This document shows, piece after piece, positions 48,045 to 60,600 of a DNA stretch of 64,000 nucleotides. This DNA comes from Paragordius varius (Eukaryota > Nematomorpha). The translations under genes were made by a program, and so were the position numbers. The notes beneath the pieces were generated by a model. It saw only the letters and a list, made by a program, of their open reading frames with translations. It was not told the origin of the DNA and ran no database searches. The DNA is taken from the NCBI GenBank assembly GCA_964247055.1, contig OZ176058.1, positions 248,001 to 312,000 of the forward strand, written 5' to 3'. Every line of letters starts with the position of its first letter. The stretch's first letter is position 1.

Positions 48045-48175
48045 TACAGTAGTGTATGCTAAAAAAACGACTAATGATTGAAATTTATCAATCTTTTCCC
48101 GTTTTAACATTAATTTTGTATATTTGATTATAGGTGGATGTTTTTTTATACCATACGTTACTGTAACATTAATAA
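48045..48175. repeat. MITE-C copy
   Basis: TACAGTAGTGTATGCTAAAA to TATACCATACGTTACTGTA, ~130 bp, ends inverted. Others: 48550-48672, 50556-50675 (well kept), 50715-50833, 52158-52302, plus single right ends (AACCATTTGTTGTTTTATAC, TACTGTA) at 50195-50226 and 50495-50524. Confidence 0.75.
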
Positions 48176-49082
48176 AATATAGACATTTTTTATTTTTATG
48201 TCAACAAAAAATTAATTTATGCAAATTTTTTAACAATAAAAATATAAATAATAAATAACTGATTAATAAAAAAAATAATTATAATTAATTATACCTAATA
48301 ATAAAAAAACGTCTGAATTCGTTAATATTTAATCAATTTAGAAAATAAATAATAAATTTTAAATAATAATAAAATAAATAATTTTAAATAAATTATTTAA
48401 GTTCATTTTACATAAAATTAAAATGTGAGGTTTTATAAATATAAACTTTATATGATAAAAACTTGAAAAAAACTAAAAAATATAAAATTTATAAGAAAAT
48501 AATCGTAATATATGTAATTTAAAAAATATAAAAATTTCCTAAAATACATTAGGATATAGTAACAAACAGCGGATGGTCAAAATTAACCAGCATGTTCCCC
48601 CTCTTTAAACATTAATATTGTTTATTTAATTATGGATAAATATTTTTTATACTATACGTGACTGTAAATCATAAAAAAATTAAATAATATATATATTTGC
48701 AAATTTTATTAAATTTAATAAAATATAAATAAATTTTTGGAAAATATTAAAATAAATTTTTACAAAATTTATATAAATTAAATTTAAAATAAAAATTTTT
48801 TGGAAAATATTAAAAATTTTATATTTTTAAAAAAACTATTTACGCTTTATATTAGAGTTCAGTGTAGGGCAGGGCACATCAATCATAATTAAAAATTAAT
48901 TTTATTTTCTTAAAACACAAAAAAACTAAACAAAACAAAATTTTGACAGTGTTTTTGGGAATAATTAATTAATTATTAAATTCTAACTTAATACGTGATT
49001 CTTATAAAGTACATTCAATTAATTTATATAAAAACCCTTAAATATTACTAGAGTATAAGTAAGAATATATATTGCTAGAAAA
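48176..49082. other. AT-rich intergenic sequence with a MITE-C
   Basis: Apart from the element at 48550-48672 no feature stands out. Confidence 0.5.
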
Positions 49083-49383
49083 TTATTACGGAAAAAACTG
49101 AAATTATACGGACAAAATGTAAAAATATAAAGACAAATATTCTTATTTAACACACACCCCATACTTTATAAACTTGATTTCTAATTATATAACTTAAAAT
49201 TTTATATGGCAAACTGTGAAATAGAGATTTATATAACTAAAACAATCAATTCTATATTTTACAATTAAGTAACTAAATGGCTTATATTAGAATAATTAAG
49301 ATTTAAAAAAGTATGAGATTGTCTTTTAGAAAAAAATATTTGTCTTTATATTTTTACGTTTTGTGTGTATAACTTTTTACTGT
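49083..49383. repeat. MITE-A copy
   Basis: ACTGAAATTATACGGACAAA to TTTACGTTTTGTGTGTATAA, CTTTTTACTGTAA; inverted arms and inner ATGAGATTGTCTTTT. Confidence 0.8.
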
Positions 49384-49610
49384 AATTATTACCAAATAGC
49401 TTACATATACAATAAAGGGGGCAGTATTATTTGCTTATAGTTATATTTTTCACTTTTTAATATTATTAACCAATAATAATACTCTTTGCTGCTGAATATG
49501 CTTTTATATGGCAAAAATAATTTATAACTTTATAGCAACGTATAATTACTTTTATACTGTAAATTAAAAAAAATGACATAAAAATAAAAAACCCTTAAAA
49601 TATAGATAGA

Positions 49611-50070
49611 CAGTGAAAATTGAAATTATACGGGAGGACAAAACGTTAAAATATAAGGGTAAATATTTTTATCTAAAAGAGAACCATAGTTTTTAACCTT
49701 AGTTTTTCTTATACAAAATATTTAAAAAATATAAAATTGATTGTTCCCAATATATGTTCTATTTTACACTTTGAAGTTTGAAACAATGAGTTATATTTAT
49801 AATAATTAAGGTAAATAGTTTGTTTGTCTTTTGATAAAAAGTTTTGTCTTTATATATTTACATTATGTGCGTATATTTTCGATTTTTCTTGTAATTGATT
49901 GTTTTAAACTACTAAATATAAAATAGACATAAATGAGTATTTAAAATTACGTATTTTACAATTGTAAAATGATTTTCATACGATTAATTAAGGTTAAAAA
50001 AAGTTGGGTTGTTTTTGAATTGCCATATATTTTTACATTTTGTCCGTAAAATTTCAATTTTTATTGTACT
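49611..50070. repeat. MITE-A copy followed by a half copy
   Basis: First element 49611-49903 (CAGTGAAAATTGAAATTATA, right end TGTGCGTATATTTTCGA). A right half with TTGTCCGTAAAATTTCAAT ends at 50070. Confidence 0.75.
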
Positions 50071-50990
50071 TAATTTTGAAAAATTATGCAAAAATAATTT
50101 AATCTGCACTACGTATAGTTTATATTAAATTGAGTTTAAAATTAAATGGTCCACACTAATGTATAGTATAGGGAAAAAGTTATTTTAATTCCAACCATTT
50201 GTTGTTTTATACCATACCCTACTGTATATAATTTGATATAAAAATCAAATGATGATAATTTAATTTAGAAAACTTTTAATAGAAAAATAAAATGTTAATT
50301 TAGATTTTTTAGTATTAATCAATTAATTAAATTATTTCTTTATAACTAGGGTTAATTTTTGAAAATTTTTTGTAAATTTTTTATACTTAAAATCATCTAA
50401 TCTCCACTAATGTATAATTAATATTAAATTATGTTTAAATAGAAATGATCAACACCAATCTAGATTTATAGGAATAAGTTGTTCAATTTCAACCATTTGT
50501 TGTTGTTAACGATACGCTACTGTTTTTCGTAAATGTTTTAATAGAAATAATGTATAATACAGTAGTGTATAATAAAAAAAAATTTGTCCAAAATTAAAAA
50601 GAATGATTTATAAAGTTTAGGGTAATAGTTTTCAATTTCAACCATTTGTTGTTTTTTACCATACGCTACTGTATGTATGTCTAAAATTTTAATTTATATA
50701 TAAAAAATAAAATTTACAGTAGCATATCGTATAAAAAATACAGTTGTCATAATTTATAAATATTATACAATATAAAAAAAGGTTTAATTTAAACGATGGG
50801 TGGTTTAAGCTATACGCAACTATATAATAGTTTTATGATAAGTCTTTTTAAAACAATCTTAAATAAAATATATAAATTTTAAGCCATTGAAAATTTTCCT
50901 ATAAAAAATATTTTGAAAAATAGAATAAAAAGGTATATAACTAAAATATTTTATCGAATAAATATAAAGTTCATGTAAAAATCAAAAAAG
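50071..50990. other. Cluster of MITE-C ends
   Basis: At least four MITE-C elements or ends follow one another, two sharing TTCAACCATTTGTTGTT. The spacing suggests insertions next to or into each other. Confidence 0.6.
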
Positions 50991-51320
50991 ACCAATTAAA
51001 GATGGAAAAGATATTAAGGATTAATAATTTATTATATTAATATTACTGAATTTAATTAATAGATGGAAAAATTTTTAGCATTTTTGTTTTTTAGCATTTG
51101 AAAAATTATATCATTTTGTTTAAAACTATTTCAACGACAACCCCATATGTTTAAGTCTTGATTTTTATATAAACTCTCATTGATTAAACTGCAAAATATA
51201 ATTAATTTTATTGTTTTATAAGTCAATATAAAAAAAATTAAGGTTTAAAAAGTATGATTTGTCTTTTAAATTTTTATATTTTACGTTTTGTCCGTATAAC
51301 TCTCTTAATTTTTACTGTAA
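50991..51320. repeat. MITE-A remnant
   Basis: Only the right arm is clear (TTTTACGTTTTGTCCGTATA, AATTTTTACTGTAAC). An inner left arm CAACCCCATATGTTTAAG is seen at 51138. Confidence 0.6.
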
Positions 51321-51842
51321 CATTTTGGTTAAAAACCTTTTTATTAGCCAATAATAATAACTTTCTAGAAATGTAAACTTACTCATACTGTAATAATAAT
51401 ATTTATGTGTAAATTTTCAACTTAAAACCCATTTATAAAAGTTAATAAATTAAACTTTATAATGATAATTTATGTCTTGAAGGATTTAAGTTTAAATGTT
51501 TTTTTAAATTTTTATATATTCTTTTACAATGTATTTATTCAATACCGCTAAGATATTTCTGACTTCAACAGAGTTTTTATTAATTAGTAAGCTAGAAATA
51601 TACATACAAAACTATTAAATTAATATCATAAATAAATTATGATTATATAACACAAAAACATTTATTCAATTTTGATTTTATAAATACCTCTAACCTATTG
51701 TAGACATGCTAAAAATAACTTTCTTAGGTTATTATTTAGCAAATAAAAAACAAAAACAAATATGTATATATGTTAGACGCAAAACTTAAAATATGACAGC
51801 TCAAAAATTTTCCTACAATTAATTAATTACAATATAACCAAA
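51321..51842. other. AT-rich intergenic sequence
   Basis: No frame, element end or array could be supported. Confidence 0.5.
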
Positions 51843-52120
51843 TGTTACTTACATTAAAAATTGAAATTATACGCGTGTAAATATAATAGAATATTTTTTT
51901 CAAAAAGAAAACCATACTTTTATCTTGATTTTTTCAAATATAACTTATGTTTTAAACTACAAAGTTTTAATATTAAAATGTAAATTGGTAACAATCAATT
52001 ATGTTTTACGATTGTAATTAAATGTTTACATAGGATAAATTAGAATTTAAAAAAGTAGGGTTATCTTAAAAAAATTTTTTCTTTATATTTTTACATTTTG
52101 ACCGTAAAATTTCAACTGTA
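51843..52120. repeat. MITE-A copy
   Basis: ACATTAAAAATTGAAATTAT to ATTTTGACCGTAAAATTTCA; inverted arms, decayed. Confidence 0.7.
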
Positions 52121-52302
52121 ATTCAATAGAAAATAAAAAAATTTTAAATATGAAATTTATAGTGGCGTATTCACATTATTGTTGGTCAATCGGTAATATA
52201 GTAGCATGTTTAATAACATAGCTTATAATTTATTATATTAAAACAGAAAAATATTGTTTAATTTGAACATTTTTTTGTTTTTACCCATACCCCATTGTGT
52301 AG

Positions 52303-53439
52303 CTAATTGGTCAAAAATAATGTGATTAGACCAGCATATATTTATATAATTTAAGAATTTGGCATAAAATGTTAAAAGGCAACAAAATAACCTGTTTAAC
52401 GGAAATTTTGGATATGCAGACGATACATTTTTTCCATATAATTTGTAAATTTTTCGCACGCAAATATATATTTGCACAGAGATGGAATATCAATTAATTT
52501 CTATTTTTATTTTGTTTGAAGATGGATTATGAATAATAATAATTATATAATGTTACTAATTGTAATAAAAATAATGCTTTGTCGTAGATAAGGTGATGAG
52601 TTTTATAAAAAAAACAAAAATTTTATCGAATTATATTTATAGCTGGAGAAACAAATAATATAAACGAAAAACACTGATATTAACGCTAAATTAGTTTCAA
52701 AACTTTTTAGCTATATTATCTAAAAAAATAATTTGCAAGATGGAAAAAAGAATTGGAAAATATTTTTTGAATGTGAAAAAATCACTCCAGATATAAACTT
52801 TATTTTTAGCTCTCAAGAGAGCAAATTTTGTTTGATTATTATGGAATCAATCAAATGGAAAAAAAATTAAAATAATTGTAATATTACTTAAATTTTTAAG
52901 CGAGTCGAATATTAAATATTACGGATAATTTAAAATACAGCTAAAATGGATATATCGAAAGTTGAATATCACAAAAATTCAAGGGCTATTCTTTTTTTTT
53001 CGTAAATAAATTTTTGCATGTGAAAAAAAAAGTACAAAAAGATGTTATATGTTTATAAAAAAGCACATTGAGAAACAATTATGTGTATTTATTTTTTAGA
53101 TGGAAAAATAAAATTATTAATAAAAATATATTTTATTAAACAAATAAATACAAGAGAAAAAAGCATGTTTTAAGGCTATAAAAATTTACATCATGTTTTT
53201 TATTTTCTTTATACATAATAGTTTTATATTTGTATTACAAATATGTTTTTAATTGTATATATACTATTGTAAACTGAATATTAAAATAAAAATAAAAAAC
53301 GTGCAAATCAGACGGAAAACTTAAACGTTAAACAGTTGGTTTTTAAAAATATTTAATAAAAATTATTTAAATCTCAAATTATAGTATTATATAGAATTAG
53401 TGTAAAATAACTAAAAATATGACTTTATTACAGTCATGT
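52303..53439. other. Intergenic, nothing recognised
   Basis: Slightly richer in G than the intron tracts. The 79-residue minus-strand ORF at 52238-52477 overlaps a MITE-C and shows no family features. Confidence 0.5.
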
Positions 53440-55232
53440 ATTATCCTTTGATTTATCAAAAATTTATTGTCTTTCGTTAAATGGGTATAAATATTTGAAA
53501 AATGGAAAGAACAAGAGCTCTATGGCAGGGCTTCTTAAACTTTTGTAGTTCCCGACCCCATTTATGATTGCGAGTTTTTTAACGATCCCAACAAATATAA
53601 AAAAAAATAATGGTTTCTTCGAAATAACACCTAAAAATTTTGTTGATAATATTTATCATATAACATTTTCTAATTCATAGTAAATTTATAAAAGATTTTA
53701 GCTGGACCTGTCATGCTTCGCTGTGACGTAGTCTCACCGATAATTATTCTTAATAATTTGCAATAAATAGAGTTAATGAAGATAAAAAATAATAAACCAG
53801 TTTAATAAAAAAAATGTCTTAATTATTCTTCACGTGTTTTTGCGCCAGCTCAAATATTGTTCTCGAAATCGAAAATATTTAAACTGTCCCTTAGTAAAGT
53901 TAATCAACAATCATTGGATTTATTTTAAAATTTTTGTTTTACTAAATCATGTTTAAAAGTTCTATTTCGAAATTCTGTTTACACAGCTGGGATCAAGGTA
54001 TAAAAATAGTAAATTATTTGTGGTCCCTTTTTAAAGGAAAGAATAATATTATACAAATTCCCCAGAAATGTGTTTAACTGAACTCGTATGGCTTCTTAAG
54101 TTTTTTGAAAATTAGGTCAAAACCACGCCATGTTCATATGGCGTCTCAGTTTTAAGCCGGTAAACCCTTACCCATAAAAATAAAAAAAGTGCTGAGTTAA
54201 ATTCTTTGCCTTTAGGCAAATATATAATATCATTTTGATACCATCGTCTCATGGGTTCGAAAAAATACAAAATCGTTATATGATGGCGTATTTAGGGAAT
54301 AAAGGCCTTAAATTAACGGCTAATAATAAAAGCTGGACCTTAATTTTTACCTAGTTAAGCGTAATATTTCAAGCTTTTAATCATCACGTACGGCTTCATA
54401 TCTGTAAATTAACTCCAAAATAATGCAATTTCTATATAGTAACACAGTTTAGCGGCGATCTGTTTACCCAGCAGCCAATATTAAAAAAATGCAAGACTAA
54501 AATTTTGCCTTTTAACAGATACCTCGAATCCTCATTGAATATTAACGGTTTCATACCCTGGGCAAAAATTATTTGTTTTTTTTTTGAAAAAAATTGCATT
54601 TTACGGGGGAGTGGGTAAAAAGAGAGCCTAAATTAAAAAGGCAAGCTGACAATGTTCGGCGCAATAAAAAAAAAGTAAAAATAATATCATATTTGAAATC
54701 GACCAACACGTTTTCCGGAAAATTGCCTCGAAGATACGATTTTAGTGGACTTGTGTTTTGTAAAAAAACCGTTTTTTACACGGAGTGGGCCCGAACGGCC
54801 TAATTCAAAAAAAGGGCGAAGCTATAGTCGGGGCATTCATTTTTAATTATATTTTTTTGACATTTGGATTTAAATGGGTCCACCGGTTTTCCGGAAAAAG
54901 ATCACAAAGCCAGCATTTTCCATTTTTATAAATACATAGATTTATAGTGATCGTAAAAGAAATGCTAATATAAACTGTCCTTCTGAACCAGAATATTTTA
55001 TGATATGTTAATCTACGATGATTGTTATTTTTTATAACAATAATTTAACAAGTTAAAAAACATTTTTTGTTAAATTGCATTATATCACTCGCAAGAGGCC
55101 CTGCTCTATGGTATTAACAATATCATATTCTGCAAAAAAAGGATAGCCATAGAGCTCCTTTTTTCCATTTTCCAACAAGTATTTTTACTCATTTAACGAA
55201 AAAAAATAAATTTTTGATAAACTAAAGGATAT
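53440..55232. repeat. Palindromic element interrupted by the hAT copy
   Basis: Left arm 53440-53525 (ATCCTTTGATTTATCAAAAA, TCGTTAAATGGG, AATGGAAAG, GAGCTCTATGG) is the inverted complement of the right arm 55139-55232. Without the hAT insert the element would be ~220 bp with a 30-bp loop. A single arm also occurs at 44331-44410. Confidence 0.8.
53526..55103. mobile_element. Non-autonomous hAT transposon, 1578 bp
   Basis: Starts CAGGGCTTCTTAAAC and ends with the complement of CAGGGCCTCTTGCGA, a typical hAT terminal inverted repeat. It is flanked on both sides by the 8-bp CTCTATGG (53518-53525 and 55104-55111), and an 8-bp target duplication is the hAT signature. No transposase frame is present; the longest ORF is 69 codons (54594-54803) with no hAT motif. 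The interior is clearly richer in G+C than its surroundings, so it is a foreign and fairly recent arrival. Confidence 0.95.
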
Positions 55233-55299
55233 ATTTTTTTAATATCGACATTTTTGATATCATTGGTGTATGGTGTATATTTTGTTATAATTATAATAA

Positions 55300-56105
55300 A
55301 AATTAAAATTATACGGACAAAACGTAAAACTATGAAGATAAATATTTTTATCTAAAAGGCAACCATAGTTTTCAAACCTATATTAACTTGGATACAACAC
55401 ATCCATTTCAGTTCTTCGATTCAAATTGGGGTAGTTGGATATCCCTAGCCTGTTTAATATAAATAAATAGAAAATATGGAATGGATTAAAACCATGGCAA
55501 AAATTTGCACTTTTATAACATTAATGAATTAAAATATAAAAAAAATTGAATAAAAAAATATGATATTAATTATTTTTAAGTAAAACCTCAAGGTAAAAAT
55601 TTGTTCAACATAACATGTGTGCACAAGCTTAATTTAAAATTAAAACAAATAAAACCACTATTTCTGTTTCTATGAATTGTAATGTAATTTAAATGAAATT
55701 TAGCTTACATTATTGTTTTAACAAAACACGATATTTTGCATAAATATTGTAAAATAAAAATGGCGTCGAAGTAGTTTGGTATGAAACTTTTTTTCAAAAT
55801 CAAATTTTGTTTAGATATTTCGGATTATTTATATAAATATTATTAAATTTTAATTGGGACTGTTTCTTTCAGTAGTTTATTAAAAAAAATTATTTTAATA
55901 TAGTCTAGGTATTTAGACACCCCAATTTATATCGAAGTGTTAATCCTAGTAAAATCCTCAATAGAATACTAAAATGTATAATTTGTCACCAATATACATC
56001 TCTATTTTATACTTAAAGAGTTTAAAACAATAAGTATCTAAACTAATCAAGATTTGAAAAGGTTGTCTTTTAATTTTTACAGTTTGTCCGTATAATTTAA
56101 ATTCT
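55300..56105. repeat. MITE-A with inserted sequence
   Basis: Left arm AATTATACGGACAAAACGTA at 55308, right arm ACAGTTTGTCCGTATAATTT at 56080. About 500 bp of other sequence lies inside, including the inverted copy (55690-55900) of the 5640-6090 repeat. Confidence 0.65.
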
Positions 56106-56289
56106 TATAACTATTCTCTATTTTATATTTTAATGTAAAAGCAGATGTAAGTGAAAATATAGAGATAAATATAAAATTTTTTTAATTTGTAGAAATAAAT
56201 TTTTGATTATAGAATGAAACCGACGAAAATTAGTTAACCACGAAAATTATCATAAAGAAAATATATAATTTTATAAATTAAATATTAAA

Positions 56290-56605
56290 ATGAAATTGAA
56301 ATTATAGAGACTAAACGTAAAAATGTAAAGACAAATTTATTCCATAAGACCATCATACTTTTAATATCTTTTAAAATTTAAATAAATGATAAAAATTTTA
56401 AAGTATGGAATTGTTTGGTAATATAATCAATAATCTTAATTGTAATAAATTATTTATCTGGTAAAGATTTAGATTAAGAAAAGTATTATTATAATTTAAT
56501 GTGTATTTTACGTTTTGACCGTATAATTTTAAAATTTATATATGAAAATTTATAAAAAAAATACTTGTTTTAAATTTCATCCGTATAATCTCATTTTTAC
56601 TGTAA
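56290..56605. repeat. MITE-A copy, decayed
   Basis: GAAATTGAAATTATAGAGAC to TTTACGTTTTGACCGTATAA. A second right end, TTTCATCCGTATAATCTCA, follows at 56575. Confidence 0.65.
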
Positions 56606-57188
56606 TTCAAATATCTGAATTAAAACACTTAAACCAATTTAATGCAAGTTATGACATTTGTTCAAAAACTCTCATACATAATTAACTGTTTATTAACTTT
56701 TTTTCGGTCTTATAAGTAGATTTATATCCAGAATTTTGTAAATAAAGTATAGCTTTTAAAATTAATTTAGTTGTAATTTAATCATCAAACATTGTTCTCG
56801 GCTATTTAAAAAGGTAATGTTTTTTACAGTTTTTCAGATTTCTAGAGTCCAAATTGAGAAATCAAAATACACGGTTGAAACTAACACCTGATATATATCA
56901 AGTTTTTGGTCGTAAAATGTTGTCTGATATCTTTAAGTTAATTATGTATCTTTTAAAACAATAATATAGAAAAGATTGGCTGTTAGATGATTTATAAAAA
57001 ATAATAAAAAAATGGCAAAAAAAGTTTGAATTGAGGATTTTTTACAATTTTACATTGTTTTGAATATTTTTGTACTCCCCTAAAAAAGAAAGCATATATC
57101 TCAATTTGGCTTTTAACTTTTTATAATAATTAAATTTCAAGCTAAAGAATATAATACTACCCCAGATAATGGACAGTTGAATAATATG
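56606..57188. other. Intergenic, nothing recognised
   Basis: No element end or plausible exon is seen between the two MITE-A copies. Confidence 0.5.
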
Positions 57189-57465
57189 CAGTAAAAACAG
57201 ATAATATATCGACAAAATGTAAAAATATAGAAACAAATATTTTTTCTTAGAGAGAACCATTTTTATATCATAATTTATTTCATTATAACTCATTGTTTTA
57301 TTGCAGAGTGTAATAGAGTGATAACGAACACAATCAATTCTATATTTTACAATTGTAGCTATATAGCCTATAATTAGAAAAATTAAGGTTTAAAAATTAT
57401 GGTTATTGTTTAGAAAAAAATATTTGTCTTTATCGTTTTGTCCGTATAACTTTTAATCTATAAAT
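57189..57465. repeat. MITE-A copy just upstream of NDUFB5
   Basis: GCAGTAAAAACAGATAATAT to TATCGTTTTGTCCGTATAAC, ending about 120 bp before the NDUFB5 start codon, so it could affect that promoter. Confidence 0.75.
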
Positions 57466-57586
57466 TTTAAATTCCTTAAACCAATTATCTTTTAAAATAA
57501 ACAGTTTTATGTATAATTTTTAAAAGGTTAAATGCGGTTTTATTACTTCTGTTTTTCATGCACGCATTTTGAAGCGAGAGTTACAC

Positions 57587-57629
57587 ATGGGTGTTTTGAG
57601 CAAATTTGGTTTGCAGCAAAAATTTGCAG
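57587..57629 (+). CDS. NDUFB5: NDUFB5 exon 1
   Basis: MGVLSKFGLQQKFA plus one base. Donor GCAG|GTTTTT. It sits in a short island richer in G+C (57535-57650). Confidence 0.75.
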
Positions 57630-60600
57630 GTTTTTTTTGTCTTTGCATAGGAAATTAAATTTTTATAATAATGTATTTATTTTAAAAGTTATTTTATGAT
57701 TTTAATATAATAAACTAAATATATTTATTACCTAAATTTAAATCCTGGAAATAGATTGATTATTGCATTTTTTATAACATTTTTAATATTAAGAATCAAT
57801 TTTTAATATGAAGTTGTAATTTCTATTAATTTGAAAAACAATTTCCTGAAAATATTTTGTAAATTTTGATTTTCTAAAAGCCCAACTTATTTCTTATAAT
57901 TATTTTTACAATATTTTCCTGTAAACTTAAATTTTTTCGGGAAAAAAAAATTTGTTAATAATTTATATATTTATATTTTTTTTAAAAATACATATAATAT
58001 ATGTATATATTTTAAATTCATTTTTCTTATTTATGTTTTATTTTAATTTTTTAAATTTTTATTTTAGCTATTTTTATTTTTTTTAATATTTTAATTTTTT
58101 AAATTTAATTTATATTTTTTTAAATATTTTAATTTTTTAAATTTCTTCATTTCTTAAAAAATATTTATATTATTTATATTTTTGAAAATATTAATATTTT
58201 ATTAAATGGAATTTATCAACTTTTTTATAAAATTAATTTATTTGTTTTAATTTCCTATATATTTTTATATAAAATTAATTTTTTTATTTTTTTAAATTTT
58301 TTTTAAATTGAATTTATCATTTTTTTATTCTTTTTATAAAATAAATTTATATATTTTTTTAAATTATTTTTTTTTAATTTTAGGGTTCAGACCTCTAAGT
58401 TCTGGAAGTCACAGAATTATGGAAATTTTTCCTTCAAATTGGACCACAAGGAAAACTTTTGATATTATTGTAATTAATTTTTATTTAATAAATATTTTTT
58501 TTAAATAAATAATTTTTTTTATTATAAAAAGTTTTTTTTTATAAATATTAAAATTATTTTATAAATTTTTTTTATTAATTTTTTTTTTAAAAAAAATTTA
58601 TGAATATTATTTAAATATTAATTTGTTTTTAAATTAATTTTTTTTATTATTAATTTTTTAAATAAATATTTTTCTGATTTATATTTAAAATATTATAAAA
58701 TAAATATTTTATTATTATTTATAATTTTTTAATTTATTTTTTTATTTAATATCTTTATTTTATTATTTTTGATGAATATTTTAATTTTAATTATTTTTTT
58801 AAAATTAATTTTTCTTTTTTTATTTTTTTTTTAATATTTTTTTTATTTTTTTGTTTATCTTGATTTTTTTAAATATATTTTGTATTTTTATTAATTTTTT
58901 AATTAATTTCAAAATAAATTTTTTTTAATTTATTTTTTTTTATTTAAATTAATTTTTTGAATTTTTATTTTTTTGTTTTTTAATATTTTTTCAATATTTA
59001 TTTAATTTTTTTTAATTTTATATTTTATTTTTTTTATTTTTTTAAATTTATTTTTAAATATTTTTTAGCATTTCTACGTATGTTTAACCGGCTTGCCGCT
59101 TTTAGCTTGGGTCCTATATTGTCAAATTGTCATTGGTTTTTAATTTTTTTTATTTTTATTTAAATAAATTTATTTTTTATTTAATAATTTTTAATAAAAT
59201 AAATTTTTTTATTTTTAAGAAATTTATTTTAAGATATTTCAAAATATATATTTAATAGGAAAATTTACATAATATCCCAAATTTTAATTTTTTTTATTAA
59301 AGTTAAATTTTATGAAAAAAATTAATATTTTTTTTATTTAAATAATTATTTTTTAATTTTTTATAGTTTTTTAAAATTTATTTAAAAAAAATTAATTTAG
59401 AGATATATTATAATTTATATATTTATTAAAAATTTTATAAATTACCACATTCAAAAAAAAAATCATAATAAAATGGAAAAAAATATTTTCTAATCTATTA
59501 AAATAAAAAATATTTTTATGAATTTTTGGTTTAATAAATTTAAAATATTCAATTTTTATATATTTAATATTTAATTTAAAATTTATTTTAAAAATTATTT
59601 TTTTATTTTTTTTTATTTTTTAAGGACCAGCTGTTTTAACAGAAATTCCTGAAGGATATATACCAGAAGAATATGAATATTATAAAGTTTTTATTTAATT
59701 TATTTTTTATTTTTAAATTTCTAATTTAATATTTTTTTATTTTTTTCAAAAAATATATAAATTATGAATTTATATTAATTTAATTTGTTAGAAAAATTAT
59801 AAAAAGCAAATTAATAATTTAAAAAAAAATTTTATTTTAATAAATATTTTTATTTAAAAAAATATATTTTATTTTTTTTATTAAATTAAATATTTTTATT
59901 TATTCAATTTTTTTTTATCTTTTTATTTATTCAAAAAATATAATTATAAATAAAATAAAATGTTTTATTGTCTTATGAATTTTTTTACAAAAAAATAAAA
60001 AATTTATTTAATTTTTTTTTAAAAAAATGTATAAATTATTAATTTATATGAATATGATTCAGTTTATTAAAAATTAATTTTTTAAAAATAAAATTATATA
60101 AAATGGATATTTATGAAAAAAAATTAAATTCCTAATTATAATTAAATAATTATATTTTAAAATTTTTTATCAAAATATTTATATTTTATTTATTTATTTA
60201 AATTATTATATTTTAAAATTTAAATCAAAATTAATATATTTATTTATTTAAAAATTATATTTTAAATTTTTTTATCAAAATTAATATTTTTAATTATTGA
60301 TTTAAATAAATATAATAATATTTTAAATTTTTTTATCAAAATATTTTTATTTATTTATTTATTTTAAAAAATATTATAAATAATAAATGTTTTATTGTCT
60401 TAAAAATTTTATTGAAAAAAAATTATTTTTTTATATTTTATCCAAAAATTTATAATTTGAAAAAAAATGCGCAGTGTCCCATTGGTCGAAATTTAATTTT
60501 TAATTTTATAAATAATTTTTTCTAAAAAATATTTTAATATATAAAAAAAATATAAACAATATATAAATTTCTATAATTATTTAATAAAATTATTCAAAAC

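Noticed and set aside
54594-54803. Transposase gene in the hAT element
   Set aside because: 69 codons with no hAT dimerisation or catalytic motif; the element is non-autonomous.
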